Shown: positions 40,973 to 49,245 of the stretch, one piece after another
How positions within the stretch are numbered: the stretch's first letter is position 1
How the letters are laid out: every line of letters starts with the position of its first letter
Assembly: GCA_001799895.1 (NCBI GenBank)
Contig: MGUI01000070.1
Span: forward strand, 1 to 64,000
Direction: 5' to 3'
DNA from: Elusimicrobia bacterium GWD2_63_28
Lineage (GTDB): Bacteria; Elusimicrobiota; Elusimicrobia; Elusimicrobiales; UBA9959
Length of the DNA stretch: 64,000 nucleotides
Notes under the pieces: generated by a model
Databases searched by the model: none
What the model was told of the DNA's origin: nothing
Seen by the model: the letters and a program-made list of their open reading frames with translations, nothing else
Translations under genes and position numbers: made by a program

Positions 40973-41823
40973 TGCGCGTATTTATTACAGGCTCGAAAGG
41001 CCAGTTGGGGAGCGCCTTCGTGGAAAGGTTCAGCGCTAACGGCTGGGACTACGCCGCGGCTGACCTGGATACGCTGGATATTTCCAATCCCAATGCCGTG
41101 ATGGACGCCCTGATGGCCTACCGCCCGGCGCTTATAATAAACTGCGCCGCCTATAATCTGGTGGACAAGGCTGAGACGGAAAAAGAGAAAGCCTACGCTG
41201 TTAACGCCGAGGCTGTCCGTTATATGGCGCTGGCCGCCCGCAAGCTTGAAGCCACTTTTGTTCACTACGGCACGGACTATGTCTTTGACGGAACGAAGGG
41301 TGAGCCCTATAGTGAAGGGGACAAACCCAACCCGCTAAACGCCTATGGCCTCTCCAAACTTAAGGGCGAGGAATATGCGCTGCAGACGCCCGGCAGCCTG
41401 GTCTTCAGGCTGAGCTGGGTTTTCGGCAAGGGGAACCAGAACTTTATACACAAGCTGGCGGGCTGGGCTGAAAAACCGGGCCCGCTGAAGATATCTTCCG
41501 ACGAGATTTCCGTGCCCACGTACGCCGAGGATATCGTGGATGTAACCCTTGAGGCCTTGAAATGCGGCCTGAGCGGCACCTGGCATTTAACCAATACCGG
41601 AGCCTGCTCGCGCTATGACTGGGCTAAACAGATCTTAAAAGAACGCGGCATAGAAAAAGAAGTAATCCCGGCCAGCATGGCGGATTTCAAACTGCCTGCC
41701 CGGCGGCCTGCCTTCTCGGCCATGTCCAACGCGGCTCTAACCCGCGAACTGGCCATAACAATCCCGACGTGGCAAGAAGCCACAGCAAAATTCATAAAGT
41801 CTATCGAGGCTTCGCCTCGATAG
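40972..41823 (+). CDS. rfbD: dTDP-4-dehydrorhamnose reductase
   Basis: This 283-residue RmlD reduces the epimerised keto sugar to dTDP-L-rhamnose. It has ITGSKGQLGSAF (4-15), NCAAYNLVDKAETE, HYGTDYVFDG and YGLSKLKGEEYA (catalytic Tyr/Lys). The protein ends FIKSIEASPR, and the last seven residues plus stop codon come from the dispersed palindrome, as in the gene ending at 39537. The unmodified family C-terminus would end close to this point. Confidence 0.92.
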   Translation: MRVFITGSKGQLGSAFVERFSANGWDYAAADLDTLDISNPNAVMDALMAYRPALIINCAAYNLVDKAETEKEKAYAVNAEAVRYMALAARKLEATFVHYGTDYVFDGTKGEPYSEGDKPNPLNAYGLSKLKGEEYALQTPGSLVFRLSWVFGKGNQNFIHKLAGWAEKPGPLKISSDEISVPTYAEDIVDVTLEALKCGLSGTWHLTNTGACSRYDWAKQILKERGIEKEVIPASMADFKLPARRPAFSAMSNAALTRELAITIPTWQEATAKFIKSIEASPR

Positions 41824-41912
41824 GGGGGTGTTCAGTATCGGCTAATGTTCACTCTATGGTGAACATTGACAGCAAGTGAACATAGAGCAAAATTCATAAA
41901 GTCTATCGAGGC
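41784..41912. repeat. Direct duplication of the rfbD 3' end around a hairpin spacer
   Basis: The 27-bp stretch starting AGCAAAATTCATAAAG is present at 41784-41810 and again at 41886-41912, exactly 102 bp apart. The palindrome in the second copy has the GAA loop and in the first TTC, so one of them is inverted. The spacer holds AATGTTCAC (41844-41852) pairing with GTGAACATT (41859-41867), and a third GTGAACA at 41876-41882. Confidence 0.8.
41801..41823. repeat. Dispersed 23-bp palindrome, copy 6 (inside coding sequence)
   Basis: CTATCGAGGC, loop TTC, GCCTCGATAG. It encodes the C-terminal residues and stop codon of rfbD. Confidence 0.9.
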
Positions 41913-41925
41913 GAAGCCTCGATAG
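41903..41925. repeat. Dispersed 23-bp palindrome, copy 7
   Basis: CTATCGAGGC, loop GAA, GCCTCGATAG. It is followed at once by a partial CTCGATAGGAG that contains the ribosome site of rfbB. Confidence 0.9.
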
Positions 41926-41945
41926 GGGGCTCGATAGGAGAGAAT

Positions 41946-43016
41946 ATGAAAACCATACTTGTTACAGGCGGGGCGGGGTTTATAGGTAGCAATTTTATCC
42001 GTTACATCTTCGGGCCGGGCGGGTTTAAGGGGCGGGTGGTCAATTTAGACAAGCTGACCTACGCCGGGAACTTGGAGAACCTGATAGATATAGAACTTGC
42101 CCAGAAAGGCCGCTATAATTTTATTAAGGGCGACATCTGCGATTTTAAACTGATAGAGGGGCTGTTCAAGAAATACAAGTTCGACGCCGTGGCGCACTTC
42201 GCGGCCGAGTCCCATGTGGACCGGTCCATCTTCGGGCCGAAAGACTTTATAGAGACCAATATCCACGGCACCTTCGCCCTGCTGGAGACAGCGCGGCAGG
42301 CCTGGGCCGGGCGCAAGGATGTGCGCTTCCACCACATCAGCACCGACGAGGTATACGGCTCGCTGGGCGCTACCGGCAAGTTCAAAGAGACCACCCCCTA
42401 CGACCCGCGCAGCCCTTACTCGGCTTCCAAGGCCGCGTCGGACCATCTGGTGATGGCCTATCACCATACCTACGGAATGCCTGTCACCATTTCCAATTGC
42501 TCCAATAATTACGGGCCTTTCCACTTCCCCGAGAAGCTGATACCGCTGGTAATTCTGAACGCCCTGTCAGGCAAGCCGCTGCCGGTTTACGGCGACGGCG
42601 CGCAGGTGCGCGACTGGCTTTATGTGGAAGACCACTGCGCGGCCATCTGGCGCGTTATGAAGAGGGGCCGCCCCGGGCAGACTTACAATGTGGGCGGCAA
42701 CTGCGAGAGGAAGAATATTGATGTAGTGAAGGGTATCTGCGCCGCCCTGGAGAAATATGAGCCGTCGGGCAAGAACCCGGCGCTGAAGGGGCCTTACGTC
42801 GGGCTTATCACTTATGTGAAAGACCGCCCCGGCCACGACCGCCGCTACGCCATAGACTTCTCCAAGATAAAGAAGGAACTGGGCTGGACGCCCTCGGTGA
42901 CTTTCAAGGAAGGCCTGGAGCGCACCGTGCGCTGGTACATAGCCAACCCGGGTTGGGTGCACAATGTGCGGACCGGGTCGTACAAGAACTGGATAAAAAA
43001 GAATTATACGCGATGA
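41946..43016 (+). CDS. rfbB: dTDP-glucose 4,6-dehydratase
   Basis: This 356-residue RmlB shows [14 protein letters not shown] (7-20), [12 protein letters not shown] near 83-94, STDEVYG near 130 and [12 protein letters not shown] (catalytic Tyr/Lys near 160-164), with [13 protein letters not shown] in the substrate loop. It makes dTDP-4-keto-6-deoxyglucose. The order rfbC-like, A, C, D, B is complete for dTDP-L-rhamnose. It overlaps the MBL gene by 4 bp. Confidence 0.94.
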   Translation: MKTILVTGGAGFIGSNFIRYIFGPGGFKGRVVNLDKLTYAGNLENLIDIELAQKGRYNFIKGDICDFKLIEGLFKKYKFDAVAHFAAESHVDRSIFGPKDFIETNIHGTFALLETARQAWAGRKDVRFHHISTDEVYGSLGATGKFKETTPYDPRSPYSASKAASDHLVMAYHHTYGMPVTISNCSNNYGPFHFPEKLIPLVILNALSGKPLPVYGDGAQVRDWLYVEDHCAAIWRVMKRGRPGQTYNVGGNCERKNIDVVKGICAALEKYEPSGKNPALKGPYVGLITYVKDRPGHDRRYAIDFSKIKKELGWTPSVTFKEGLERTVRWYIANPGWVHNVRTGSYKNWIKKNYTR

Positions 43017-43756
43017 AAGTAATTTTTCTGGGCACCAACGGCTGGTATGATACCGGCACGGGCAATACCGTGTGCGCTGTAATTAAAACTAAGCGCTGGG
43101 ATATTGTGCTGGACGCCGGCTACGGCATACACAGATTGGATAAGTATGTGGACGGCAAGAAACCGGTTTTTATACTGCTCAGCCATTTTCATATCGACCA
43201 CATAGCCGGGCTGCATACGCTGGTGAAGTTCCGGTTTAAGGCAGGCCTTACCATATGCGGCCAGAAAGGGACGCGCCGTGTGCTGAAGCAATTCGTGAAC
43301 AGGCCTTATACCGTGCCGCTGGATAAATTGCCTTATCCTGTCGAGATCGTGGAATTACCGTCAGAAGCGGAAAAACTGCCGTTCAAAGTAAAGACGCTGC
43401 CGCTGGTGCACGCGGACCCGGTGCTGGGCTTCCGCCTGGCGCTGGACGGCAAGACCGTGACCTACATAACCGATACCGGCTACTGCGCCAACGCGCTGAA
43501 ACTGGCCCGCGGCGCAAACCTGCTGATAACCGAGTGCGCCCACGCCCCCGGCGAGACCAACCCGGGCTGGCCGCATTTCAACCCGGAGACGGCCGGCAAA
43601 CTTGCCGCCGAGGCGGGAGCCAAGCGGTTGGTGATGACCCATTTTTCAGCCGAACGCTACCATAAGCCGGACCTGCGTGCCAAGGCGCTGACCCTGGCCC
43701 GTAAGCAGTTCCCAAAAACCGCCGCCGCCAAAGACGGTCTGGCTATAGAGATCTAG
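43013..43756 (+). CDS. MBL-fold metallo-hydrolase (RNase Z-like)
   Basis: This 247-residue protein has the metal motif [10 protein letters not shown] (near 57-66) and later [21 protein letters not shown] and VMTHFSAE. The overall plan matches RNase Z/PhnP-like hydrolases (opening [12 protein letters not shown]). Its place, start-stop coupled to rfbB and followed by a terminator, makes it the last gene of the rhamnose operon. The role is unknown; hydrolysis of a phosphodiester or cyclic intermediate is possible. An upstream frame start within rfbB was rejected. Confidence 0.75.
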   Translation: MKVIFLGTNGWYDTGTGNTVCAVIKTKRWDIVLDAGYGIHRLDKYVDGKKPVFILLSHFHIDHIAGLHTLVKFRFKAGLTICGQKGTRRVLKQFVNRPYTVPLDKLPYPVEIVELPSEAEKLPFKVKTLPLVHADPVLGFRLALDGKTVTYITDTGYCANALKLARGANLLITECAHAPGETNPGWPHFNPETAGKLAAEAGAKRLVMTHFSAERYHKPDLRAKALTLARKQFPKTAAAKDGLAIEI

Positions 43757-43778
43757 GCAAATCCAGTATTCAGCAAAG

Positions 43779-43817
43779 AACCCCGCGACCTGAGCCGGCC
43801 GCGGGGTTTTTGTTTTT
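43779..43817 (+). terminator. Intrinsic terminator after the rhamnose/MBL operon
   Basis: AACCCCGCG (43779-43787) pairs with CGCGGGGTT (43800-43808), then TTTGTTTTTG. Confidence 0.85.
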
Positions 43818-43818
43818 G

Positions 43819-43824
43819 TATAAT
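43819..43824 (+). promoter_or_regulatory. -10 box upstream of the GMD operon
   Basis: TATAAT directly after the preceding terminator. No convincing -35 is seen because the position falls inside the terminator stem. The start would be near 43831, 27 nt before the ATG. Confidence 0.4.
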
Positions 43825-43857
43825 ATAGATAATAATAACGGCAGGAAAGGAGCGACT

Positions 43858-44961
43858 ATGAAAAAGGCTTTGATCACCGGCATTACAGGGCAGGACGGGT
43901 CTTATTTAGCTGAATTCCTGCTGAACAAGGGCTACGAGGTGCACGGCATACGCCGCCGCTCGGCCTCTTTTAACATGGCCCGCATTTCCCACCTGGCTAA
44001 AAACCCCAAATTTAAACTGCATTTCGGTGACCTGACCGATTCCACCAACCTCACCCGGATCATTGCCGAAGTTAAGCCTGACGAGATCTACAACCTGGGC
44101 GCGCAGAGCCATGTGGCCGTCAGCTTTGACGAACCGGAATACACCGCCGACTGCGACGGCCTGGGCACCATGCGCCTGCTGGAGTCTGTGCGCCTGCTCG
44201 GGCTGGCCAAGAAAACCCGCATCTACCAGGCCTCCACCTCGGAGCTGTACGGCAAGGTGCGCGAAATCCCCCAGAGCGAAACCACCCCTTTCCACCCGCG
44301 CAGCCCTTACGGCGTGGCCAAGATGTACGGCTTCTGGATAACCATCAATTACCGCGAATCCTACGGCATGTTCGCCTGCAGCGGCATACTGTTCAACCAC
44401 GAAAGCCCCCTGCGCGGCGACGAGTTCGTAACGCGCAAGATAACCCGGGCCCTGGGCCGCATACTGCTGGGCGACCAGGACTGCCTGTATATGGGCAATA
44501 TGAATTCCCTGCGCGACTGGGGCCACGCCCGTGACTACGTGAAGGCCATGTGGCTGATACTGCAGCAGCGCAAGCCGGAAGATTTTGTGATAGCCACCGG
44601 CAAGCAGTACTCCGTGCGCAAGTTTATAGAACTGGCCGCCGCGGAAGTAGGCATAACGGTAGGCTGGAAAGGCAAAGGCGTGGCAGAGACCGGCTATGTT
44701 AAGGCCGTCAGGCCCCTGCCCGGGATAGAGACAGAGCTGAAGAAGGGCGACATCATTGTGCGCATAGACCCCAAGTTCTACCGCCCCGCCGAGGTGGAAA
44801 CCCTGCTGGGCAACCCGGCCAAGGCCAAACGGGTGCTGGGCTGGAAGCCGGAGACCTCTTTTGAAGAGCTGGTCTCCGAGATGGCCGCCAGCGACCTGAA
44901 GCTGGCCCTGAGCGAGCATATGCTTCGGAAACACGGCTTCGGCGCCGTAAAGAGCTGCTGA
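43858..44961 (+). CDS. gmd: GDP-mannose 4,6-dehydratase
   Basis: This 367-residue extended SDR shows [15 protein letters not shown] (7-21), [10 protein letters not shown] (NADP site), [11 protein letters not shown] near 82-92, STSELYGK and [10 protein letters not shown] (catalytic Tyr/Lys), with [10 protein letters not shown] near 218. It produces GDP-4-keto-6-deoxymannose. ATG 43858 has AAAGGAG 5 bp upstream; the longer frame has no support. It is followed 1 bp overlapping by a second homologue. Confidence 0.93.
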   Translation: MKKALITGITGQDGSYLAEFLLNKGYEVHGIRRRSASFNMARISHLAKNPKFKLHFGDLTDSTNLTRIIAEVKPDEIYNLGAQSHVAVSFDEPEYTADCDGLGTMRLLESVRLLGLAKKTRIYQASTSELYGKVREIPQSETTPFHPRSPYGVAKMYGFWITINYRESYGMFACSGILFNHESPLRGDEFVTRKITRALGRILLGDQDCLYMGNMNSLRDWGHARDYVKAMWLILQQRKPEDFVIATGKQYSVRKFIELAAAEVGITVGWKGKGVAETGYVKAVRPLPGIETELKKGDIIVRIDPKFYRPAEVETLLGNPAKAKRVLGWKPETSFEELVSEMAASDLKLALSEHMLRKHGFGAVKSC

Positions 44962-45989
44962 TGAAAAAAGCTTTGATAACGGGCTACCGCGGGCAGGACG
45001 GCTCTTACCTGAGCCAGTTGCTGCTGGCTAAAGGCTACGACGTTTACGGCGCGGACCGCGCCGGCGATACAGGCCTGTGGCGGATGCGTGAACTGGGGAT
45101 AGAGGGCAAGGTGAAAGAGGTTTCACTGGATCTGCTGGAATCCACCAATATTAATTACGCGCTGGCGAAGGTAAAGCCCGACGAGATCTACAATTTTGCC
45201 GCGCAGAGTTTTGTGGGCATCTCTTTCGACCAGCCGGTCCTGACGGCCGAGATAAACGCCGTGGGCGTGGCGCGGCTGCTGGAGGGCGTGCGCCAGGCGC
45301 GGCCCCAGGCCAGGTTCTTCCAGGCCTCAACGGCAGAGCTGTTCGGCAGTATGGGCAGCGCGCAGAAGAACGAAACCACCGATTTCCACCCGCGCAGCCC
45401 TTATGCCGTGAGCAAACTTTACGCGCATTGGCTTACGGTGAACTACAGGCAGGCACACGGCCTGTACGCCTGCAACGGCATACTGTTCAATCACGAAAGC
45501 CCCCTGCGCGGTGAAGAGTTCGTTACGCGCAAAATAGCCGCTGCGGCGGCCCGCATAAAGAAGGGCCAGTTGGAGAAGGTGGCCGTGGGCAATCTGGACG
45601 CCCTGCGCGACTGGGGCTATGCCAGGGAATATGTGGAGGGCATGTGGCTGATGCTGCAGCAACCCAAAGCTGACGACTATATACTGGCCACCGGCGAGAC
45701 GCACTCGGTGCGGGAGTTCATAGAGACGGCCTTTGCCGCCGCCGGCATAAAGCTGGAATGGAAGGGCCGCGGCCTGGCCGAGAAGGGCGTGGACGCCAAG
45801 AACGGCAAGGTGCGGGTGGAGGTCTCCAAGGCCTTCTACAGGCCCGCCGACGTGAAAGAGCTGGTAGGTGACGCAAATAAGGCCCGCAAACTTCTGGGCT
45901 GGGCCCCGAAGACTAAATTTAATGACCTGGCGGCCCTGATGGTGGACGCCGAGACGAAACGCTTAGAGGGGAAGAAGGTGAAACCATGA
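44961..45989 (+). CDS. Second GMD-family dehydratase/reductase
   Basis: This 342-residue paralogue of the preceding enzyme shows TGYRGQDGSYLSQLL (7-21), AAQSFVGISFD, STAELFGSMG, YAVSKLYAHW and RDWGYAREYVEG. The NADP-site block RRRSASFN of gmd is replaced by DRAGDTGLWR, so cofactor binding or substrate probably differs. It could act on the same pathway, on a different GDP-sugar, or as a complex partner. No separate reductase (Rmd/WcaG) lies in this operon; an Rmd-like SDR is at 61878. Confidence 0.75.
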   Translation: MKKALITGYRGQDGSYLSQLLLAKGYDVYGADRAGDTGLWRMRELGIEGKVKEVSLDLLESTNINYALAKVKPDEIYNFAAQSFVGISFDQPVLTAEINAVGVARLLEGVRQARPQARFFQASTAELFGSMGSAQKNETTDFHPRSPYAVSKLYAHWLTVNYRQAHGLYACNGILFNHESPLRGEEFVTRKIAAAAARIKKGQLEKVAVGNLDALRDWGYAREYVEGMWLMLQQPKADDYILATGETHSVREFIETAFAAAGIKLEWKGRGLAEKGVDAKNGKVRVEVSKAFYRPADVKELVGDANKARKLLGWAPKTKFNDLAALMVDAETKRLEGKKVKP

Positions 45990-47392
45990 AAGCGATAATA
46001 CTTGCGGGCGGCTCAGGCACGCGGCTGTGGCCGCTGTCACGGTACGGCATGCCCAAGCAGTTTATAAAGCTCAACGGCGGCAAGTCCCTGCTCTGCCAGA
46101 CAGTGGAGCGCATGGCGGCCGTGGTTCCGCTGAAAGATATTTTTGTCATCACCAACGAGGACTACCGCTTTCACGTGCAGGCCGACCTGCGTTCGGTGTC
46201 ACCGGACATAGAGAATAACATGATCCTGGAGCCCATCGGCCGCAACACCGCGCCGGCCATAGCGCTGGTGATGCGCTACTGCCTGGAGAAACTGCACTGC
46301 CGCAAGGACGAGGTAATCTTCATCTGCCCGTCGGACCATATCATAGAGCCGGTGGCCAAGTTCGCCAAATACGCGCGGCAGGGCGAAGCCGCGGCCAAGG
46401 CCGGCAGCATAGTTACCTTCGGCGTGAAGCCCGACCGGCCCGAGACCGGCTACGGCTATATCAAGAAGGGGAGCAAGACGCCAGGCAACGGCGGGGTGTG
46501 CCGCGTAGAGAAGTTCGCCGAGAAGCCAAATCTGAAGACCGCGGAAAAATATCTGAAAGACGGGAAGTATTACTGGAATTCCGGCATGTTCGCCTTTACC
46601 ATAGAGACCATGCTCTCCGAATTCAAAGTGCACGCGCCGGAGATTAGCCGCAAGATGCCGGCTACGCTGGCCAAAATGACGGCGGATTTCAAGAACATGC
46701 CCTCCATCTCCATAGACTACGCGGTGATGGAGAAGTCGAAGAAGGCCGCCGTGCTGCCCATAGACATCCTCTGGTCCGACGTGGGTTCGTGGGACTCGCT
46801 GCCGGAAGTCATCAAGCCCGACGCCGAGGGCAACGTGAAGATAGGCGACGTGCTGGCGCTGGACACCAAGCGCACCATAGTGATGGGCGAGGGCAAGCGC
46901 CTGATATCTACCGTGGGCCTGAAGGACCTGATAGTGATAGACACGCCCGACGCCCTGCTGATAGCGCGGCGCGGCCAGGCCCAGCGCGTCAAAGAGGTGG
47001 TGGAGCAACTTAAAGAGCGCCACCGCAAGGAAGTGGTGGAGCATATGACCACTTACCGCCCCTGGGGCAGCTATACCGTGCTGGAGGAAGACACCCGCTA
47101 CAAGATCAAGCGCATAGTGGTGAAGCCCGGCCACAAGCTCAGCCACCAGCTGCATTATCACCGCAGCGAGCACTGGATTATAGTGAAAGGCACCGCCAAG
47201 GTGACGCTGGGCAGGACCACCACGCTGGTGCACGAGAACGAGAGTACCTACGTCCCCAAGTCCACCATGCACCGCCTGGAGAACCCCGGCAAGGTGCCGC
47301 TGGAGATGATAGAGGTGCAGAACGGCGAATATGTGGGCGAGGACGATATAGTGCGCTACGACGACAAGTACGGGCGCAGCGATAAAAAATAA
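45986..47392 (+). CDS. manC: Mannose-1-phosphate guanylyltransferase/mannose-6-phosphate isomerase
   Basis: This 468-residue bifunctional type II protein has an N-terminal guanylyltransferase (LAGGSGTRLWPLSR 6-19, ILEPIGRNTAPAIAL near 80, FICPSDHII). Its C-terminal cupin isomerase domain (about 350-460) shows RPWGSY, IVVKPGHKLSHQLHYHRSEH (20 residues) and VPKSTMHRLENPG. It makes GDP-mannose for the two GMD homologues just upstream. It overlaps the previous gene by 4 bp. Confidence 0.93.
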   Translation: MKAIILAGGSGTRLWPLSRYGMPKQFIKLNGGKSLLCQTVERMAAVVPLKDIFVITNEDYRFHVQADLRSVSPDIENNMILEPIGRNTAPAIALVMRYCLEKLHCRKDEVIFICPSDHIIEPVAKFAKYARQGEAAAKAGSIVTFGVKPDRPETGYGYIKKGSKTPGNGGVCRVEKFAEKPNLKTAEKYLKDGKYYWNSGMFAFTIETMLSEFKVHAPEISRKMPATLAKMTADFKNMPSISIDYAVMEKSKKAAVLPIDILWSDVGSWDSLPEVIKPDAEGNVKIGDVLALDTKRTIVMGEGKRLISTVGLKDLIVIDTPDALLIARRGQAQRVKEVVEQLKERHRKEVVEHMTTYRPWGSYTVLEEDTRYKIKRIVVKPGHKLSHQLHYHRSEHWIIVKGTAKVTLGRTTTLVHENESTYVPKSTMHRLENPGKVPLEMIEVQNGEYVGEDDIVRYDDKYGRSDKK

Positions 47393-47404
47393 CCGGAGAA
47401 AACC

Positions 47405-48181
47405 ATGAAAGTTGTCATACTTGCGGGCGGGATGGGGACGCGGCTGAGCGAAGAGACCGACGTGAAGCCCAAGCCGATGGCCGAGCTGGGCGATAAGCCG
47501 ATACTCTGGCACATCATGAAGTCCTACTCGCAGCACGGCTATAACGACTTTGTGCTCTGCCTGGGCTACAAAGGCTATTTGATCAAAGAGTATTTCGCCA
47601 ACTATTTCCTGCACCAGGCCGACGTGACCATAGACATGAAGAAGAACTGCATGGAAGTGCACCACGGCAAGGCCGAGCCCTGGAAGGTGACCCTGGTGGA
47701 TACCGGGCCGAACACGATGACTGGCGGCCGCGTGTGGCGCGTGCGCAAATACCTGGACAACAAGCCTTTCATGCTTACCTACGGCGACGGCGTGGCCGAC
47801 GTGGATTTGAAGGCGCTGACGACCTTCCACAAGAAGCGCGGCGGCCTGGCCACCATGACCATAGTGCAGCCGGCGGGGCGCTTCGGCGCGGTGGAATTCG
47901 ACAAGGCGGGGAAAGTGCACGAGTTCAAGGAAAAGCCCCACGGCGACGGCGCGTGGATAAACGGCGGCTTCTTCGTGCTGGAGCCCGGCATCTTCGACTA
48001 CATAGGCGAGAGCGAGAGCGTGGTGTGGGAGCGCGAGCCGCTGGAGCGCCTGGCCAAGGACGGCGAACTGTCGGCCTTCAAGCATACCGGCTTCTGGAAA
48101 TGCATGGACACCCTGCGCGACAAGCGCGAACTGGAAGACCTGTGGACCTCCGGCAAGGCGCCGTGGAAGACCTGGAAATAA
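47405..48181 (+). CDS. rfbF: Glucose-1-phosphate cytidylyltransferase
   Basis: This 258-residue protein shows [20 protein letters not shown] (20 residues, 6-25), the diagnostic CDP-glucose motif, then [23 protein letters not shown] near 126-134 and [11 protein letters not shown] near 231. It makes CDP-glucose for the next enzyme. The stop overlaps the rfbG start by one base. Confidence 0.93.
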   Translation: MKVVILAGGMGTRLSEETDVKPKPMAELGDKPILWHIMKSYSQHGYNDFVLCLGYKGYLIKEYFANYFLHQADVTIDMKKNCMEVHHGKAEPWKVTLVDTGPNTMTGGRVWRVRKYLDNKPFMLTYGDGVADVDLKALTTFHKKRGGLATMTIVQPAGRFGAVEFDKAGKVHEFKEKPHGDGAWINGGFFVLEPGIFDYIGESESVVWEREPLERLAKDGELSAFKHTGFWKCMDTLRDKRELEDLWTSGKAPWKTWK

Positions 48182-49245
48182 TGAACAACTCCTGGAAAGA
48201 CAAAAGAGTTTTTTTAACCGGCCACACCGGCTTTAAAGGCGCGTGGCTGTCCATCTGGCTGGACGCCCTGGGCGCCAAGGTGACCGGCTACGCCCTGAAG
48301 CCGCCTACCGAACCGAGCCTGTTCAAGATCTGCCGGCTGGACCGGCGGATGAAGTCAGTTATAGGCGACGTGCGCGACGGGGTCAAGCTGAAGAAAGCCC
48401 TGCTGGCCGCCAAGCCCGAGATAGTGATACACATGGCGGCGCAGCCGCTGGTGAGGGAATCCTACCGGAACCCGGCCGAGACCTACGAAACCAATGTGAT
48501 GGGCGTGGTTAACCTGTTCGAGGCCATACGCGCCAGCAGCACGGTGAAAGCGGTGGTGAACGTTACCACCGACAAGTGCTACGAGAATAAAGAGCACGCC
48601 CGGGCCTTCCACGAGGAAGAGCCGATGGGCGGCTACGACCCGTACTCGTCCTCCAAGGCCTGCTCGGAGCTGGTGACGGCCACCTACCGCAAGTCCTTCT
48701 TCAATCCCAAAGATTTCGCCAAACACGGCGTGGCCGTGGCCTCCGCGCGCGCCGGCAATGTGATAGGCGGCGGCGACTGGGCCGCCGACCGGCTGATACC
48801 GGACATTATCCGCGCGGCCCTGCGGGGGGAGAAGGTGCGCATCCGCAGCCCGCGCGCCATACGCCCCTGGCAGCACGTGCTGGAGCCGCTGTCGGGCTAT
48901 CTGCTGCTGGCCGAGAAACTTTATACGCAGGGCCCCAAATACGCCGAGGCCTGGAACTTCGGCCCCGACGCGGGCGACGCCAAGGACGTGGAGTGGATAG
49001 TGAAGCGCATGTTCGGCCATTGGCCTGAAGCGCCGGGCTACGCCCTGGACAAGGGCCGCCACCCGCACGAGGCGCATTACCTGAAGCTGGATTCGGCCAA
49101 GGCCCGCCGGCAGCTGGGCTGGGCCCCGCGCTGGCACATAGGCCAGGCCATAGACAAGATAATAGACTGGACGCGCGCCTACGCCGCGGGCCGGGACATG
49201 CTGGCCGTCTGCCGCGCGCAGATAACGGAGTATTCCCTGAAATGA
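48181..49245 (+). CDS. rfbG: CDP-glucose 4,6-dehydratase
   Basis: This 354-residue SDR shows LTGHTGFKGAWLSIWL (11-26), the RfbG-specific form of the NAD loop. Further motifs are HMAAQPLVRESYRNP near 83-97, TTDKCYEN near 124 and YSSSKACSEL. It yields CDP-4-keto-6-deoxyglucose. No RfbH-type 3-dehydratase or other CDP-sugar finishing enzyme follows; instead a radical SAM gene starts within its stop codon, so the fate of the keto sugar is open. Confidence 0.92.
   Translation: MNNSWKDKRVFLTGHTGFKGAWLSIWLDALGAKVTGYALKPPTEPSLFKICRLDRRMKSVIGDVRDGVKLKKALLAAKPEIVIHMAAQPLVRESYRNPAETYETNVMGVVNLFEAIRASSTVKAVVNVTTDKCYENKEHARAFHEEEPMGGYDPYSSSKACSELVTATYRKSFFNPKDFAKHGVAVASARAGNVIGGGDWAADRLIPDIIRAALRGEKVRIRSPRAIRPWQHVLEPLSGYLLLAEKLYTQGPKYAEAWNFGPDAGDAKDVEWIVKRMFGHWPEAPGYALDKGRHPHEAHYLKLDSAKARRQLGWAPRWHIGQAIDKIIDWTRAYAAGRDMLAVCRAQITEYSLK

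Noticed and set aside
46199..48085. 628-codon minus-strand frame over manC and rfbF
   Set aside because: Composition typical of an antisense frame in GC-rich DNA; manC and rfbF are unambiguous on the plus strand.
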